A stretch of DNA of 64,000 bases. Origin: Verrucomicrobiaceae bacterium (GTDB lineage Bacteria > Verrucomicrobiota > Verrucomicrobiia > Verrucomicrobiales > Akkermansiaceae). Positions 1-7,987 of this stretch are shown here, one piece after another (the first letter of the stretch is position 1; every line of letters starts with the position of its first letter). Position numbers and translations under genes: made by a program. The notes below the pieces were generated by a model that saw only the letters and a list, made by a program, of their open reading frames with translations, made no database searches and was not told the origin of the DNA. The DNA lies in assembly GCA_027486655.1 (NCBI GenBank), contig JAIXOR010000078.1, positions 62,001 to 126,000 on the forward strand, in the 5' to 3' direction.

Positions 1-1696
1 CCCAGGGTTTCCAGCGGGCTTCCAACTCGCTGCCGTAGCGCCGGGAGCTGGCGGCATTGGTGGTGTAGGTATCGATGGGTTTCAAACCTCCGGGTGCGTC
101 GAAGGTGATCTGCGGATCGTCCATCCAGGAATGAAAGAGGCCGGCGGAGAGCTCCAGAGTGTCGCATGGATTGGCCCGGCCATAGAGGTCGAGATCCCAG
201 GTAAGCTCGGGATCATAGGGACCGCTGGTGCCCAGACTGGGCGCGAAGCTGACGCCGCCGCTGTGGTAACCGCGGGCAAGCTGGAGGCCCACTTTCCCTC
301 GCTCGTCCGGCTGCCATTCCAGCGCGATCTGGGGCAGCAGCGCGGTGTCCGCGATGTCCGCCGTGGATTTCGCCTCCGGACGCGTTCCCACGGTCGCCGC
401 GGCCTTCACCTCGCGCTGATCGTGCTGCATGCGCAAGCCGCCGGTGAGGTGGAGGTTTTTCATAAACTCCCAATCTCCACGGCCATACACGGCCAGCACC
501 CTCACATCCTCCTGACCCATGCTTTGATAAGGCGAACCGGAGGGCAAGGGAGCCACTCCCACGCCGCTGTAGCCGAGATCATAACTGCTTGCCTCAAGAT
601 AAACTCCGGACCGCCAATCCAAGACACCCTCGTCACACGAAACACTCAGATCCTGAGTGAAGCGGAGTTCATCGATGACCCCGTTTGCCACCCAGGCGAG
701 CACCGCAGTCTCGTCGAGATCGAAATGGGTTTTCAAGTCGAGCTGCTGGAGGGCGGTGGTGGACTTCAATTCCAAATCATGCGGCAGCGCCAGACTGGCG
801 TTGAGAATGACCGCATCGCGCCGGGCCGGGCAGGAGGGATCCAGATTGAGCGCGGTCTTGCGATCGAACAGATCGTAGCCGGCAACCGCCCTGGCCGTGC
901 CGAACGGATTGCCGCTCGACTCGTCATGGACCAGCGACAGGTCATACGCCGCGTCACGACATTGGTTGGGATGCCATATGAGTCGCGCCTGATAGCGATC
1001 ACGCCGCGTCGCGCCAAAGGCATCGTCACCGTTGTAGAGGTTGGTGACATCGTCATCGCTCTCGCGGTGAGCGACGGCAACCCGCAGCGCGAGTTCATCG
1101 GGCCGCAACACGAAATCCTGGACGATGCCCGCGCGGAGGGTGCGGTTTTCCGATGCTTCAAGCAGCGCCTTGCCATCGTTCGAGAACCCCGGTGCACCGG
1201 TCTGAAGCCGCAGAGCCCCACTCAAGCTTGCCGGGCCGGGACCGAGCAGCTGGGGGCCGCGCAGAAGCTCCACGCTTTCCAGATCCCACAGCAGCGGCGG
1301 CAGGTAACGGAGCGTCGCCACCGAGAGTGTCGCGCCATCTTCCATCACCGGGATCAGCGGATTGGAGGCCGTTCCCACCACATAAAAAAGGCCGTCCTGA
1401 TTCACACCGCGAAGGCTGAAGCTGCCGACCGACATGTTGCCGCCATAGGCATTGGCCACGGTGTCAAACAGATCCTGATAGGTTCCCCGCTGGACAGGCG
1501 CTTCCGACAACGCCGCCGCGTCGATCCGGACCGAATTGCCCGGGATGGCTTCCGTTTCATCCTCTGGCCGTTCCGAAGTGACCATGAGGGGGGAAAGTGC
1601 GGCCGTTTCACCACAAAGGCTCGGCGGGAGAAGCGGGATGCCAAGAAGGATGCCACCCGCAAGGTGGTGGAGTTGCCGGATCAGGGATGGCTTCAT
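1..1696 (-). CDS. TonB-dependent outer-membrane receptor (C-terminus beyond window edge)
   Basis: The frame is open leftward from an ATG at 1696 to the window edge with no stop, giving 565 codons of an incomplete gene. Residues 1-25 look like a signal peptide (KPSLIRQ, then a hydrophobic stretch ending near LCGE). A plug domain follows, with the typical SVELLRGP motif near residue 140 and SFSLRGVNQD before it. The rest alternates like a beta-barrel (for example VYGRGDWEFMKNLHLTGGLR, then LQLARGYHSGG), as in siderophore, vitamin or glycan receptors. The substrate cannot be told. Such receptors need TonB-ExbB-ExbD, and a set of those is encoded at 23.8-26.1 kb. A GGAAAG stretch about 7 bases upstream supports the start. 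A longer plus-strand frame over the same DNA (131-1897) is a shadow with no domain content. Confidence 0.9.
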   Translation of the reverse strand, partial: MKPSLIRQLHHLAGGILLGIPLLPPSLCGETAALSPLMVTSERPEDETEAIPGNSVRIDAAALSEAPVQRGTYQDLFDTVANAYGGNMSVGSFSLRGVNQDGLFYVVGTASNPLIPVMEDGATLSVATLRYLPPLLWDLESVELLRGPQLLGPGPASLSGALRLQTGAPGFSNDGKALLEASENRTLRAGIVQDFVLRPDELALRVAVAHRESDDDVTNLYNGDDAFGATRRDRYQARLIWHPNQCRDAAYDLSLVHDESSGNPFGTARAVAGYDLFDRKTALNLDPSCPARRDAVILNASLALPHDLELKSTTALQQLDLKTHFDLDETAVLAWVANGVIDELRFTQDLSVSCDEGVLDWRSGVYLEASSYDLGYSGVGVAPLPSGSPYQSMGQEDVRVLAVYGRGDWEFMKNLHLTGGLRMQHDQREVKAAATVGTRPEAKSTADIADTALLPQIALEWQPDERGKVGLQLARGYHSGGVSFAPSLGTSGPYDPELTWDLDLYGRANPCDTLELSAGLFHSWMDDPQITFDAPGGLKPIDTYTTNAASSRRYGSELEARWKPW

Positions 1697-2021
1697 GGTG
1701 GTGCTTTCCAGGAAGGGTTGTTTTCAACAACGCCCTCCTGTTCATCCGTCGAGACTCACGAGGCCGATTGGCAGATGTCTGCAACACCACATACCCTTGG
1801 AAGAAATCCGAGCCGCCGGGAAAGTCGATCCATAGAGCCATCGGATCGATGCATATTCTGCACGTTTTCATGGCCCTGTCTTGGTGGTGTGCGATGAAGG
1901 GCATCGCTTCACTTGGGACCATCGAAGCGGTGCACCTCCCCCCATACGTCCCATGCCGAAATCCCGGGAGCCTGCTTTGGCTCCGGAGCGTAACTCGGAG
2001 CCCCACTCCGGCGGCTGGCGG
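1697..2021. other. Intergenic region upstream of the receptor gene
   Basis: About 325 bases between the receptor start and the terminator of the RCC1-repeat gene. It should hold the receptor promoter. I looked on the minus strand for a cobalamin riboswitch, common ahead of such receptors, and did not find the B12-box pattern. Small inverted repeats are present (GGCTCCGAG/CTCCGGAGCC near 1980-2010), but no recognised RNA family. Confidence 0.5.
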
Positions 2022-2060
2022 AAAAAGAAATCCCAAGGCCACAGTGAGCGGCCTTGGGAT
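2022..2060 (-). terminator. Rho-independent terminator of the RCC1-repeat gene
   Basis: An 11-bp perfect inverted repeat (ATCCCAAGGCC at 2030-2040, its complement at 2050-2060) is followed on the minus strand by the T-rich run TTTCTTTTT. It lies about 25 bases beyond the stop of the minus-strand gene at 2086. Confidence 0.9.
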
Positions 2061-2085
2061 CCGTTTGGGTTTCAGGGAGAACAAA

Positions 2086-5000
2086 TCACTGGCCGCCGAC
2101 AGGAGCACCGACGCGCAGGCGCAGGAAGCGCTTGCCGCCGGCTCCGGCAGGCACGCTGGTCTTGACGGTTTCGAGGGCTCCCTCGGTGGAGGTGATTTGT
2201 TGGCTCACGGTTTCCGTGCTCCAGCTTCCGGCTTCGAGGGTCTCGCTCCACTCGATCTGATAGGTCACGCCGTTGTCCTTGGCCGCGGTGCTGCGGGTGT
2301 AGGTGTATTCCAGGTTCGCACCGTTGAGGACGAGGGCGGCGGGCATGACGCCGGAGGAGTTGGGAGCGGTGCCGAGAGCGTATTCCAGCAGGTTGTTCAG
2401 GCCATCACCGTCCGGGTCGGCAGAGTCCGCGCCGGAGGCCACGGAGTCATAGCTACCGAAGTTGGCGAAGCGCCATTCCTCCTGATGGGTGTGGGCTGGG
2501 GGAGCGGCAGGAGTTCCGGTCAGCTGAATTGCCCAACGGTCAGAACTGTTTGGCATGTCATAGTAAGTTCCGGAGTATTCAAGGAGCATCGAACCAACCG
2601 TCCAGCCGGCGCTGGATTGCGGCTCGATGTTGGGTTCATACCGTTTCCAAGATGCGCCGCCCGAGGATGCCCCCACGAATAGGATGTAGGAGGTGTTGGC
2701 CCTGAGGCTGAAGCCGTTCAGCGGGAAGGTGAAATACGCGGGAGTGTTGCCGAAGGAACGGCTGGCATAGTTCTGCGTGGCAAGGGCCGGACCGGAAGGA
2801 AGAAAATCACCCCCAACTGCAAACAAACGAATCTGCAGGGCGGTGGCCGCCTCAAAGTCGGATAGTGCGAGAGTGATGGAACTCAGATCGAATCCCTTAT
2901 TGCCCGTCAAGATGCGATATCCAAAGGCCAGAGTCGAGGAAATGCCATTTCCATGGTAGTCCAACGCCGTGGTTTTTCCGGCGGTGTTGTCGAAGATAAT
3001 GGACACTTCACGAGTGACGACGACCGTGTATGTTTTGGTAGTGATGCCATCCTCTGCGGTGACGACGGTGGTGATCGTATTGTCTCCCACTGCAAGCGGC
3101 ACGGAGCTGCTGGCACTGCCAGAGGTGACCGATGTCCCGTTCACCGTTACCGTGGCGGTTCCGTCAACCAACGTGGGAGTCAGCGTGATGGATTCGATCG
3201 CGTTTGCGACAGTGGCTGTATAACTGGTGGTAGAGCTGTCGAAGACCAAGTTGAGAGCGCCGCTGCTCAGGGTGAGGTTGGAGAGATCGGCGTTCTCAAA
3301 GAGAGGGGCAAGGGCTACCGAGTGAAAAAAGCCCCCTGAAATTGCGGACTTCCCAGCGACCATTGGACCTCGGGCACTCACCGCAACGGGAACATCGCTG
3401 TTCGAGGTGCTGTCATTTCCGAGTTGCCCAAGTGTATTGTATCCAAATGTCGCGAGGGTTCCGTCAGAGCAGGCGACCATATTATGGTGAGATCCCGCCG
3501 CAATCGCGGTCACCGTCTTGCCAGAGAGCACCCCGCTCGTATTCACCGCAACCGGCTCAGAGCGCGTCGTGGTAGTTCCATCCCCGAGCTGACCATAAGC
3601 ATTATATCCCCAAGCGGCCACCGTGCCGTCTGCGCAGAGGGCCAACTGTTGTGAATCTCCCGCTTCGACATCCACCACGGTTTTCCCTGCGAGTGCGCCG
3701 GGAGAACTAAGTGCTTGCGGGATAAAAGTGGAATATCCCCATTGGGCAATCGTGCCGTCCGAGCACAGGGCAACGCTTGTGTATGCCCCGCCCGCGACAT
3801 CGACGACCGTCTTGCCGGAGAGCACCCCACTGGCACTCACTCCCACCGGCACCGGGCGGTTGACCTGGGTTCCATCCCCGAGCTGGCCAGAGCTATTTCG
3901 CCCCCAGGCCACCAAGGCACCGTCCGAGCACAGCGCGAAATTATGGTAGTCCCCCGCTGAGATGCTCACCACCGTTTTACCCGAGAGTCCCCCACTGGTG
4001 TTCACTGCGACCGGCACAGCACGGCTGATCTGGGTGCCATCCCCGAGCCGGCCATCGTCATTCGCACCCCAAGCGACCACCGTGCCATCGGAGCAAAGCG
4101 CGATGCTGTGAGATCTGCCCGCCGCGATGGACACGACTCGCTTGCCTGCCAGGACGCCACCTTGCTCCACAGCCACCGGCACGCGGCGGTATGCCAACCC
4201 GCTTCCATCTCCGACCTGACCATCACCGTTATATCCCCAAGCTGCCAAGGTCCCATCCGAACACAGCGCGAGGTTGTGATACGTTCCCGCCGCGATGGCA
4301 GTCACCGTTTTTCCCTGGAGAATGCCACTTCGGTTCACGGCCACCGGCACGAAACTCTTGGTAGAGCTATTGTTTCCAAGCTCACCTGAGCTATTATTTC
4401 CCCACGCCATTGGACGGTTGTGCCTCCAGACCAATTCCAGGTCATTGCCGGTGCCTCCATAGTAATTGGCGACAAAATAGTAGGTCCTGCCGGCAAAGCT
4501 CAGAGACAGCTCTTGACCTTGAGCAAGGTTATTAAATTCCCCATTGATGAATGGCAGTCCGGTATTCCTGACCACCGTGAGAATGGTCCCTGAAACTGGT
4601 GCGAAATTCAAACTGATGTCGAGCGTGCTCCCCGTGGGATTCAGGCTGCTGGCCGTCACGGGAATATCCGCCGCCGAGGAAAAGCTTGCCGTCACCACGC
4701 CTGTCCGCGTGCCAGTGAGGGAGACTGTACGAGTCACTGCATCCGGACTGGCGAGGACGAGATTTCCACTCACGGAGCCGATTTCATAGGAAGCAGACAC
4801 AGCTGCCATCCGCACGGAAATCGTGGCAGGCAAGCTGGCAGCAGCCAGGCTCAGGCTTGTAGAGTAGGAAACAGCATCGCTTGAGACCTCGTAGCCTGCC
4901 GGAGCTGTGACCGTGACCGGACCGGTGAGTTCGGCGCCATCCACGATCAAGGTCTGCGGCGGTGAGGCGTTGGCGTACTCCGCCGTGAAAGCTCCCAGCG

Positions 5001-5718
5001 CAGCAGGAGTTGCAAGGTTTGGCGCGATAGGTGTGATGCTGAAGTCATCGATGGCAAGGCCTTGGGCGTTGCTGCTTCCTCCGGTGCCGGTGTAAGCCCA
5101 ACGCAGATAATACGTGCTTCCGGGGGCGATGCTCAGGCCTGAAAGTCGGAACGATTTCGCGACGCTGGAAGACGGATTGACGACGGCCTTGTCGGCATCC
5201 GCTGCATAGCTCTGGGCGCCGGCCGGATCCGCGGTGAGCGATGTGGCTACCGTGCCATGGGAAAACGACCAATTGAAGGCACGAGTGCCGGAACGGTATT
5301 TTTCGTAGCTCCAGGAAAGATCGAGCGCGCGGATGGTTTCCCCCGTTTGGTTGATAAAGGCATAGCCCATATAGCTGGGCGAGGGCCAGTAGCCGATGCC
5401 TAGAAAGCCTGCCGCAGAGAGAAAGCCGGGCGCACGGTCCGTGGCGGTGCCAGTGACACCGTTGGCCCAGTTGTAGGCACCGCCCACCGCACCTTCGGTG
5501 ATGACACCAGTGCCAGAAGTGCCGGCTGCTTCGGTGAGGGCGCTGCTACCCGCAGTCCAGACCTCCCCATGACGCCAACCCGTGGGCAAGGCGGCGCTGG
5601 CGGAGGAGCCGAGGGAATCGAAGTTCTGAGTGACCGCGACACGCGCGGTGCTGATGGGCTGCTGGGCAAAGCCGCTGGTGGCGGACAGCAGCAGGGCGAG
5701 CGGAAAGAGCTTGGGCAT
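2086..5718 (-). CDS. Secreted RCC1-repeat protein with cadherin-like and choice-of-anchor domains
   Basis: 1210 residues. A signal peptide (MPKLFPLALLLSATSGFAQQ) is followed by a beta-rich N-terminal region. Residues about 435-806 form a tandem array of roughly seven RCC1 repeats, recognisable from recurring units such as AAWGYNGDGQVGDG, VPVAVNTSGVLSGKTV and HNLALCSDGT. Then come a cadherin-like beta-sandwich (about 806-900, starting LSNLTLSSGALNLVFD) and a choice-of-anchor type jelly-roll (about 905-1075). Near the C-terminus DPDGDGLNNLLEYALGTAP is a signature common in large secreted verrucomicrobial proteins. RCC1 repeats fold as a propeller, which suggests a surface binding role, but no ligand can be inferred. 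The gene stands alone with its own terminator. Confidence 0.85.
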   Translation of the reverse strand: MPKLFPLALLLSATSGFAQQPISTARVAVTQNFDSLGSSASAALPTGWRHGEVWTAGSSALTEAAGTSGTGVITEGAVGGAYNWANGVTGTATDRAPGFLSAAGFLGIGYWPSPSYMGYAFINQTGETIRALDLSWSYEKYRSGTRAFNWSFSHGTVATSLTADPAGAQSYAADADKAVVNPSSSVAKSFRLSGLSIAPGSTYYLRWAYTGTGGSSNAQGLAIDDFSITPIAPNLATPAALGAFTAEYANASPPQTLIVDGAELTGPVTVTAPAGYEVSSDAVSYSTSLSLAAASLPATISVRMAAVSASYEIGSVSGNLVLASPDAVTRTVSLTGTRTGVVTASFSSAADIPVTASSLNPTGSTLDISLNFAPVSGTILTVVRNTGLPFINGEFNNLAQGQELSLSFAGRTYYFVANYYGGTGNDLELVWRHNRPMAWGNNSSGELGNNSSTKSFVPVAVNRSGILQGKTVTAIAAGTYHNLALCSDGTLAAWGYNGDGQVGDGSGLAYRRVPVAVEQGGVLAGKRVVSIAAGRSHSIALCSDGTVVAWGANDDGRLGDGTQISRAVPVAVNTSGGLSGKTVVSISAGDYHNFALCSDGALVAWGRNSSGQLGDGTQVNRPVPVGVSASGVLSGKTVVDVAGGAYTSVALCSDGTIAQWGYSTFIPQALSSPGALAGKTVVDVEAGDSQQLALCADGTVAAWGYNAYGQLGDGTTTTRSEPVAVNTSGVLSGKTVTAIAAGSHHNMVACSDGTLATFGYNTLGQLGNDSTSNSDVPVAVSARGPMVAGKSAISGGFFHSVALAPLFENADLSNLTLSSGALNLVFDSSTTSYTATVANAIESITLTPTLVDGTATVTVNGTSVTSGSASSSVPLAVGDNTITTVVTAEDGITTKTYTVVVTREVSIIFDNTAGKTTALDYHGNGISSTLAFGYRILTGNKGFDLSSITLALSDFEAATALQIRLFAVGGDFLPSGPALATQNYASRSFGNTPAYFTFPLNGFSLRANTSYILFVGASSGGASWKRYEPNIEPQSSAGWTVGSMLLEYSGTYYDMPNSSDRWAIQLTGTPAAPPAHTHQEEWRFANFGSYDSVASGADSADPDGDGLNNLLEYALGTAPNSSGVMPAALVLNGANLEYTYTRSTAAKDNGVTYQIEWSETLEAGSWSTETVSQQITSTEGALETVKTSVPAGAGGKRFLRLRVGAPVGGQ

Positions 5719-5978
5719 GATGGCGATGAGAGCGGAATAGTTCGGTTGTGATTTTCAATGAGCCGCAGTTGCGGGAAGAGCTTCTTATATCAATGGTGAT
5801 CCATGGGGAAATCCCAGTGATTAACGGTTAAATCGTGATGCAAAGTTTGCGCGACTTGGTGGGGCAGCTGATGCCATGGTTGGCAATTGGTGCGATTTCC
5901 GTGTTATGCGGCAATCAACCTCCCGCGTGTTTCTGGAAGGAGCTCACCTAACAGAAACCGCCTGCCTAGCGATTCGCT
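5719..5978. other. Intergenic region
   Basis: 260 bases between the start of the RCC1-repeat gene and the stop of the winged-helix/TPR gene. It is locally AT-richer (5780-5850) and should hold the promoter of the RCC1-repeat gene on the minus strand. No ORF, RNA or strong terminator was recognised. Confidence 0.5.
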
Positions 5979-7586
5979 TCAGTGACAGGTGGCGGCGGTG
6001 ATGCCGGCCTTGGCGAAGGTGCCGATGAGGAACTCCATGTGATCGCGGTGCCAGACGAGGCGGCCTGTTTCCAGCGCGGCTTGTTCGAAGTCCGGGAAGG
6101 CGGAGAGGACCGCGCGGTATTCCCCGGCGGCAAACTCCGTATCGCCGCGCAGCGCGTGCACCGCTCCACGGATCAAGGGATCCGCCCAGCCCCAGGGGAT
6201 CCGATAGACATCCAGGTGGGCGAGGGCGGCATCGGGATCGCCGCGGCGCAGGGCGACGAGTGCCTCGACCACGTGCACGGCGCAGGGCTGATAGGGATTC
6301 ATGCGGCGGGACTCGTGGATGAGCCGCAGGCCGCGTTCTTCATCCATGCAGCGAAAGCACATCAGCACGCCGATCCCGCACTTGGTGATGGCGGCTGCAT
6401 TCGGATCGCCCTCGATGGCGGAGGCGAGGCGGCGGATTTCGTGATCGTGTCCGCCGAAGCAGGCGGCGAAGCCGGAGGCCAGAATGGACCAGGGATCCTC
6501 AGGGGCGAGGTGCCAGGCGTCCCGTGCGAGTTGTCTGATTTCCTCCACGGGCGTTGCTTCCGGCCAACGAGGTTCGTGCCCGGCATTTGCGAGGAGCATG
6601 GCCAGCGTGGCCTTGGGCAGGGATTCTTCCGGATGGGTCCGGACGACGTCCCGCAGCCGCGGGATGGCCTTGGAAAGAGCCCGCGGGTTGAAGTCCGCGA
6701 AATACATCCGCCCTAACAGAACCGCTTCATAGACGGAGAGCGAGTGTTCGGGTTTGATCCGTGCGAGGCGGCTGAAATGCGCGTCCACTCCTCCGTAGTC
6801 CGATCCGATGATGGAGGAGAGGCGGATGATCAGCTCGTCTCCAATGCCCTCGATCGAGAGGCGGTCGAGCGGAAGGTTCTCGTTTACGGTCCAGGTGACA
6901 TGCCCACTGGCTGCATCCAGCATGCGGATGCCCAGCTCGATCCGGCCGCCGCGGCGGTGGATATGGCCGTCGATGAATCCATCGATGCCGTGTTTGGCGG
7001 CGATGATGGTTAGATCCGGTTCATCCGATCCGATCGCGTGGCGGGAGAACGGCCCCATGAAGTCGAAGGTCCCGGACCTGGAGATGCGGTCGCCAAGTTG
7101 CTCGGAGATCAAGGCGGGCAGCAGGCTCCACTCGTCCTCCAGGCCAAGCCCTCGGAATTCGATCAGGGCGAGTACGGGGCGCTTGGCCGGGGATTCGTAT
7201 CGTGTCGGGGATGCCTGGATTTCGAGCAGGTAGCATCCGGCGGGCAATGTGATCCGCAGGGGGTCCCGTGCTCCGGGCCCCTCCGCGTATTCCAGCAAGG
7301 CCTTGCGAAGCTTGGAAAGGTGCACGCGGACAAGCGATGAGCGGTTGGGATCGAAGCTCCGTTCCATTCCGAAGCACTCGAAGGCGATGCGGTATTGATC
7401 GAGCCGGGCGGAAGTTCCCGCGGCGTGGTTCTGGAGCAGAAACCCGAGGAGCTGGCTGAGTTTGGGAGACCTGCGGATCGGATCGAATTCGAGGAGTTTC
7501 CGGCGACAAAGCCGCAGGGAGTCGTCCAGGCCTGCGGCGGCGCACGGATCGAGGGTGGCGGGCTCCGGGGATGCGTGGGGATTCAT
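5979..7586 (-). CDS. Winged-helix / TolB-like / TPR protein (adenylate-cyclase-type N-terminus)
   Basis: 535 residues from an ATG at 7586. That ATG overlaps the stop of the SemiSWEET gene by 4 bases (ATGA), so I prefer it to the longer frame from 7793, which would run through that gene. Residues about 40-135 match the winged-helix module found ahead of TolB/TPR domains in rhizobial and acidobacterial regulators (AFECFGMERSFDPNRSSLVRV, then RITLPAGCYL). Residues about 140-270 resemble the TolB-like nucleotide-free domain (ISEQLGDRI, IELGIRMLDAASG), and the C-terminal half is TPR-like. There is no cyclase catalytic domain and no membrane segment. It is probably a cytoplasmic sensor or regulator; its target is unknown. 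Coupling to a sugar transporter suggests, without proving, control of uptake. Confidence 0.7.
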   Translation of the reverse strand: MNPHASPEPATLDPCAAAGLDDSLRLCRRKLLEFDPIRRSPKLSQLLGFLLQNHAAGTSARLDQYRIAFECFGMERSFDPNRSSLVRVHLSKLRKALLEYAEGPGARDPLRITLPAGCYLLEIQASPTRYESPAKRPVLALIEFRGLGLEDEWSLLPALISEQLGDRISRSGTFDFMGPFSRHAIGSDEPDLTIIAAKHGIDGFIDGHIHRRGGRIELGIRMLDAASGHVTWTVNENLPLDRLSIEGIGDELIIRLSSIIGSDYGGVDAHFSRLARIKPEHSLSVYEAVLLGRMYFADFNPRALSKAIPRLRDVVRTHPEESLPKATLAMLLANAGHEPRWPEATPVEEIRQLARDAWHLAPEDPWSILASGFAACFGGHDHEIRRLASAIEGDPNAAAITKCGIGVLMCFRCMDEERGLRLIHESRRMNPYQPCAVHVVEALVALRRGDPDAALAHLDVYRIPWGWADPLIRGAVHALRGDTEFAAGEYRAVLSAFPDFEQAALETGRLVWHRDHMEFLIGTFAKAGITAATCH

Positions 7587-7885
7587 CGTTTCCTGAAGCG
7601 CCAGACCAGCACCATGGTGAAGAGGACGAAAGCGAGGCCGAGCGAGGTGGTGATCACCATCGGCCATCCGCGGCCGGTGACCAGCAGGAGGGTGGTCGAG
7701 TAGATGAGCGCGATGCTGTAGGAGCAGGCCCAAAGCAGCCAGGACACCAGGGAGATGGATCCGCTGCAGCGCGTTCTCAGCAGCTTGCGCCATTGGGGCA
7801 CATAAGCGCAGAGCGAGCAGATGGGCACGCAGGATTGTGCCGCACCAGCAAGGGTCAGGATGGTCTCAAGCTTTGCTGGATCCAA
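7583..7885 (-). CDS. SemiSWEET-type PQ-loop transporter
   Basis: 100 residues, the usual size of bacterial SemiSWEETs, which dimerise to pass sugars through the inner membrane by facilitated diffusion. Three hydrophobic segments are visible (about 10-30, 41-62 and 68-92), and the PQ motif falls at residues 30-31 in AYVPQWRKLLRT, followed by SGSISLVSWLLW. It ends RFRKR, a positive-inside tail. The stop overlaps the next gene's ATG, implying translational coupling. The exported hydrolase ends about 100 bases upstream and could be in the same transcript. Sugar specificity cannot be read. Confidence 0.75.
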   Translation of the reverse strand: MDPAKLETILTLAGAAQSCVPICSLCAYVPQWRKLLRTRCSGSISLVSWLLWACSYSIALIYSTTLLLVTGRGWPMVITTSLGLAFVLFTMVLVWRFRKR

Positions 7886-7987
7886 AGGTGATCACCTGAG
7901 CCCCGACCTCGCTGTCCGGCAAGCGGCCATTGGTTCGAGCAGGAGCTGCATGATGCAACCATTGCACGAATTTCCATCGATCCGGAT

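Noticed and set aside
131-1897. 588-codon plus-strand frame
   Set aside because: Its translation is low-complexity and Arg/His-rich without domains, whereas the minus strand encodes a TonB-dependent receptor with signal peptide, plug and barrel. It is a shadow of high-GC coding DNA.
1697-2021. Cobalamin riboswitch upstream of the receptor
   Set aside because: No B12 box or matching core helices were found; only small unrelated hairpins.
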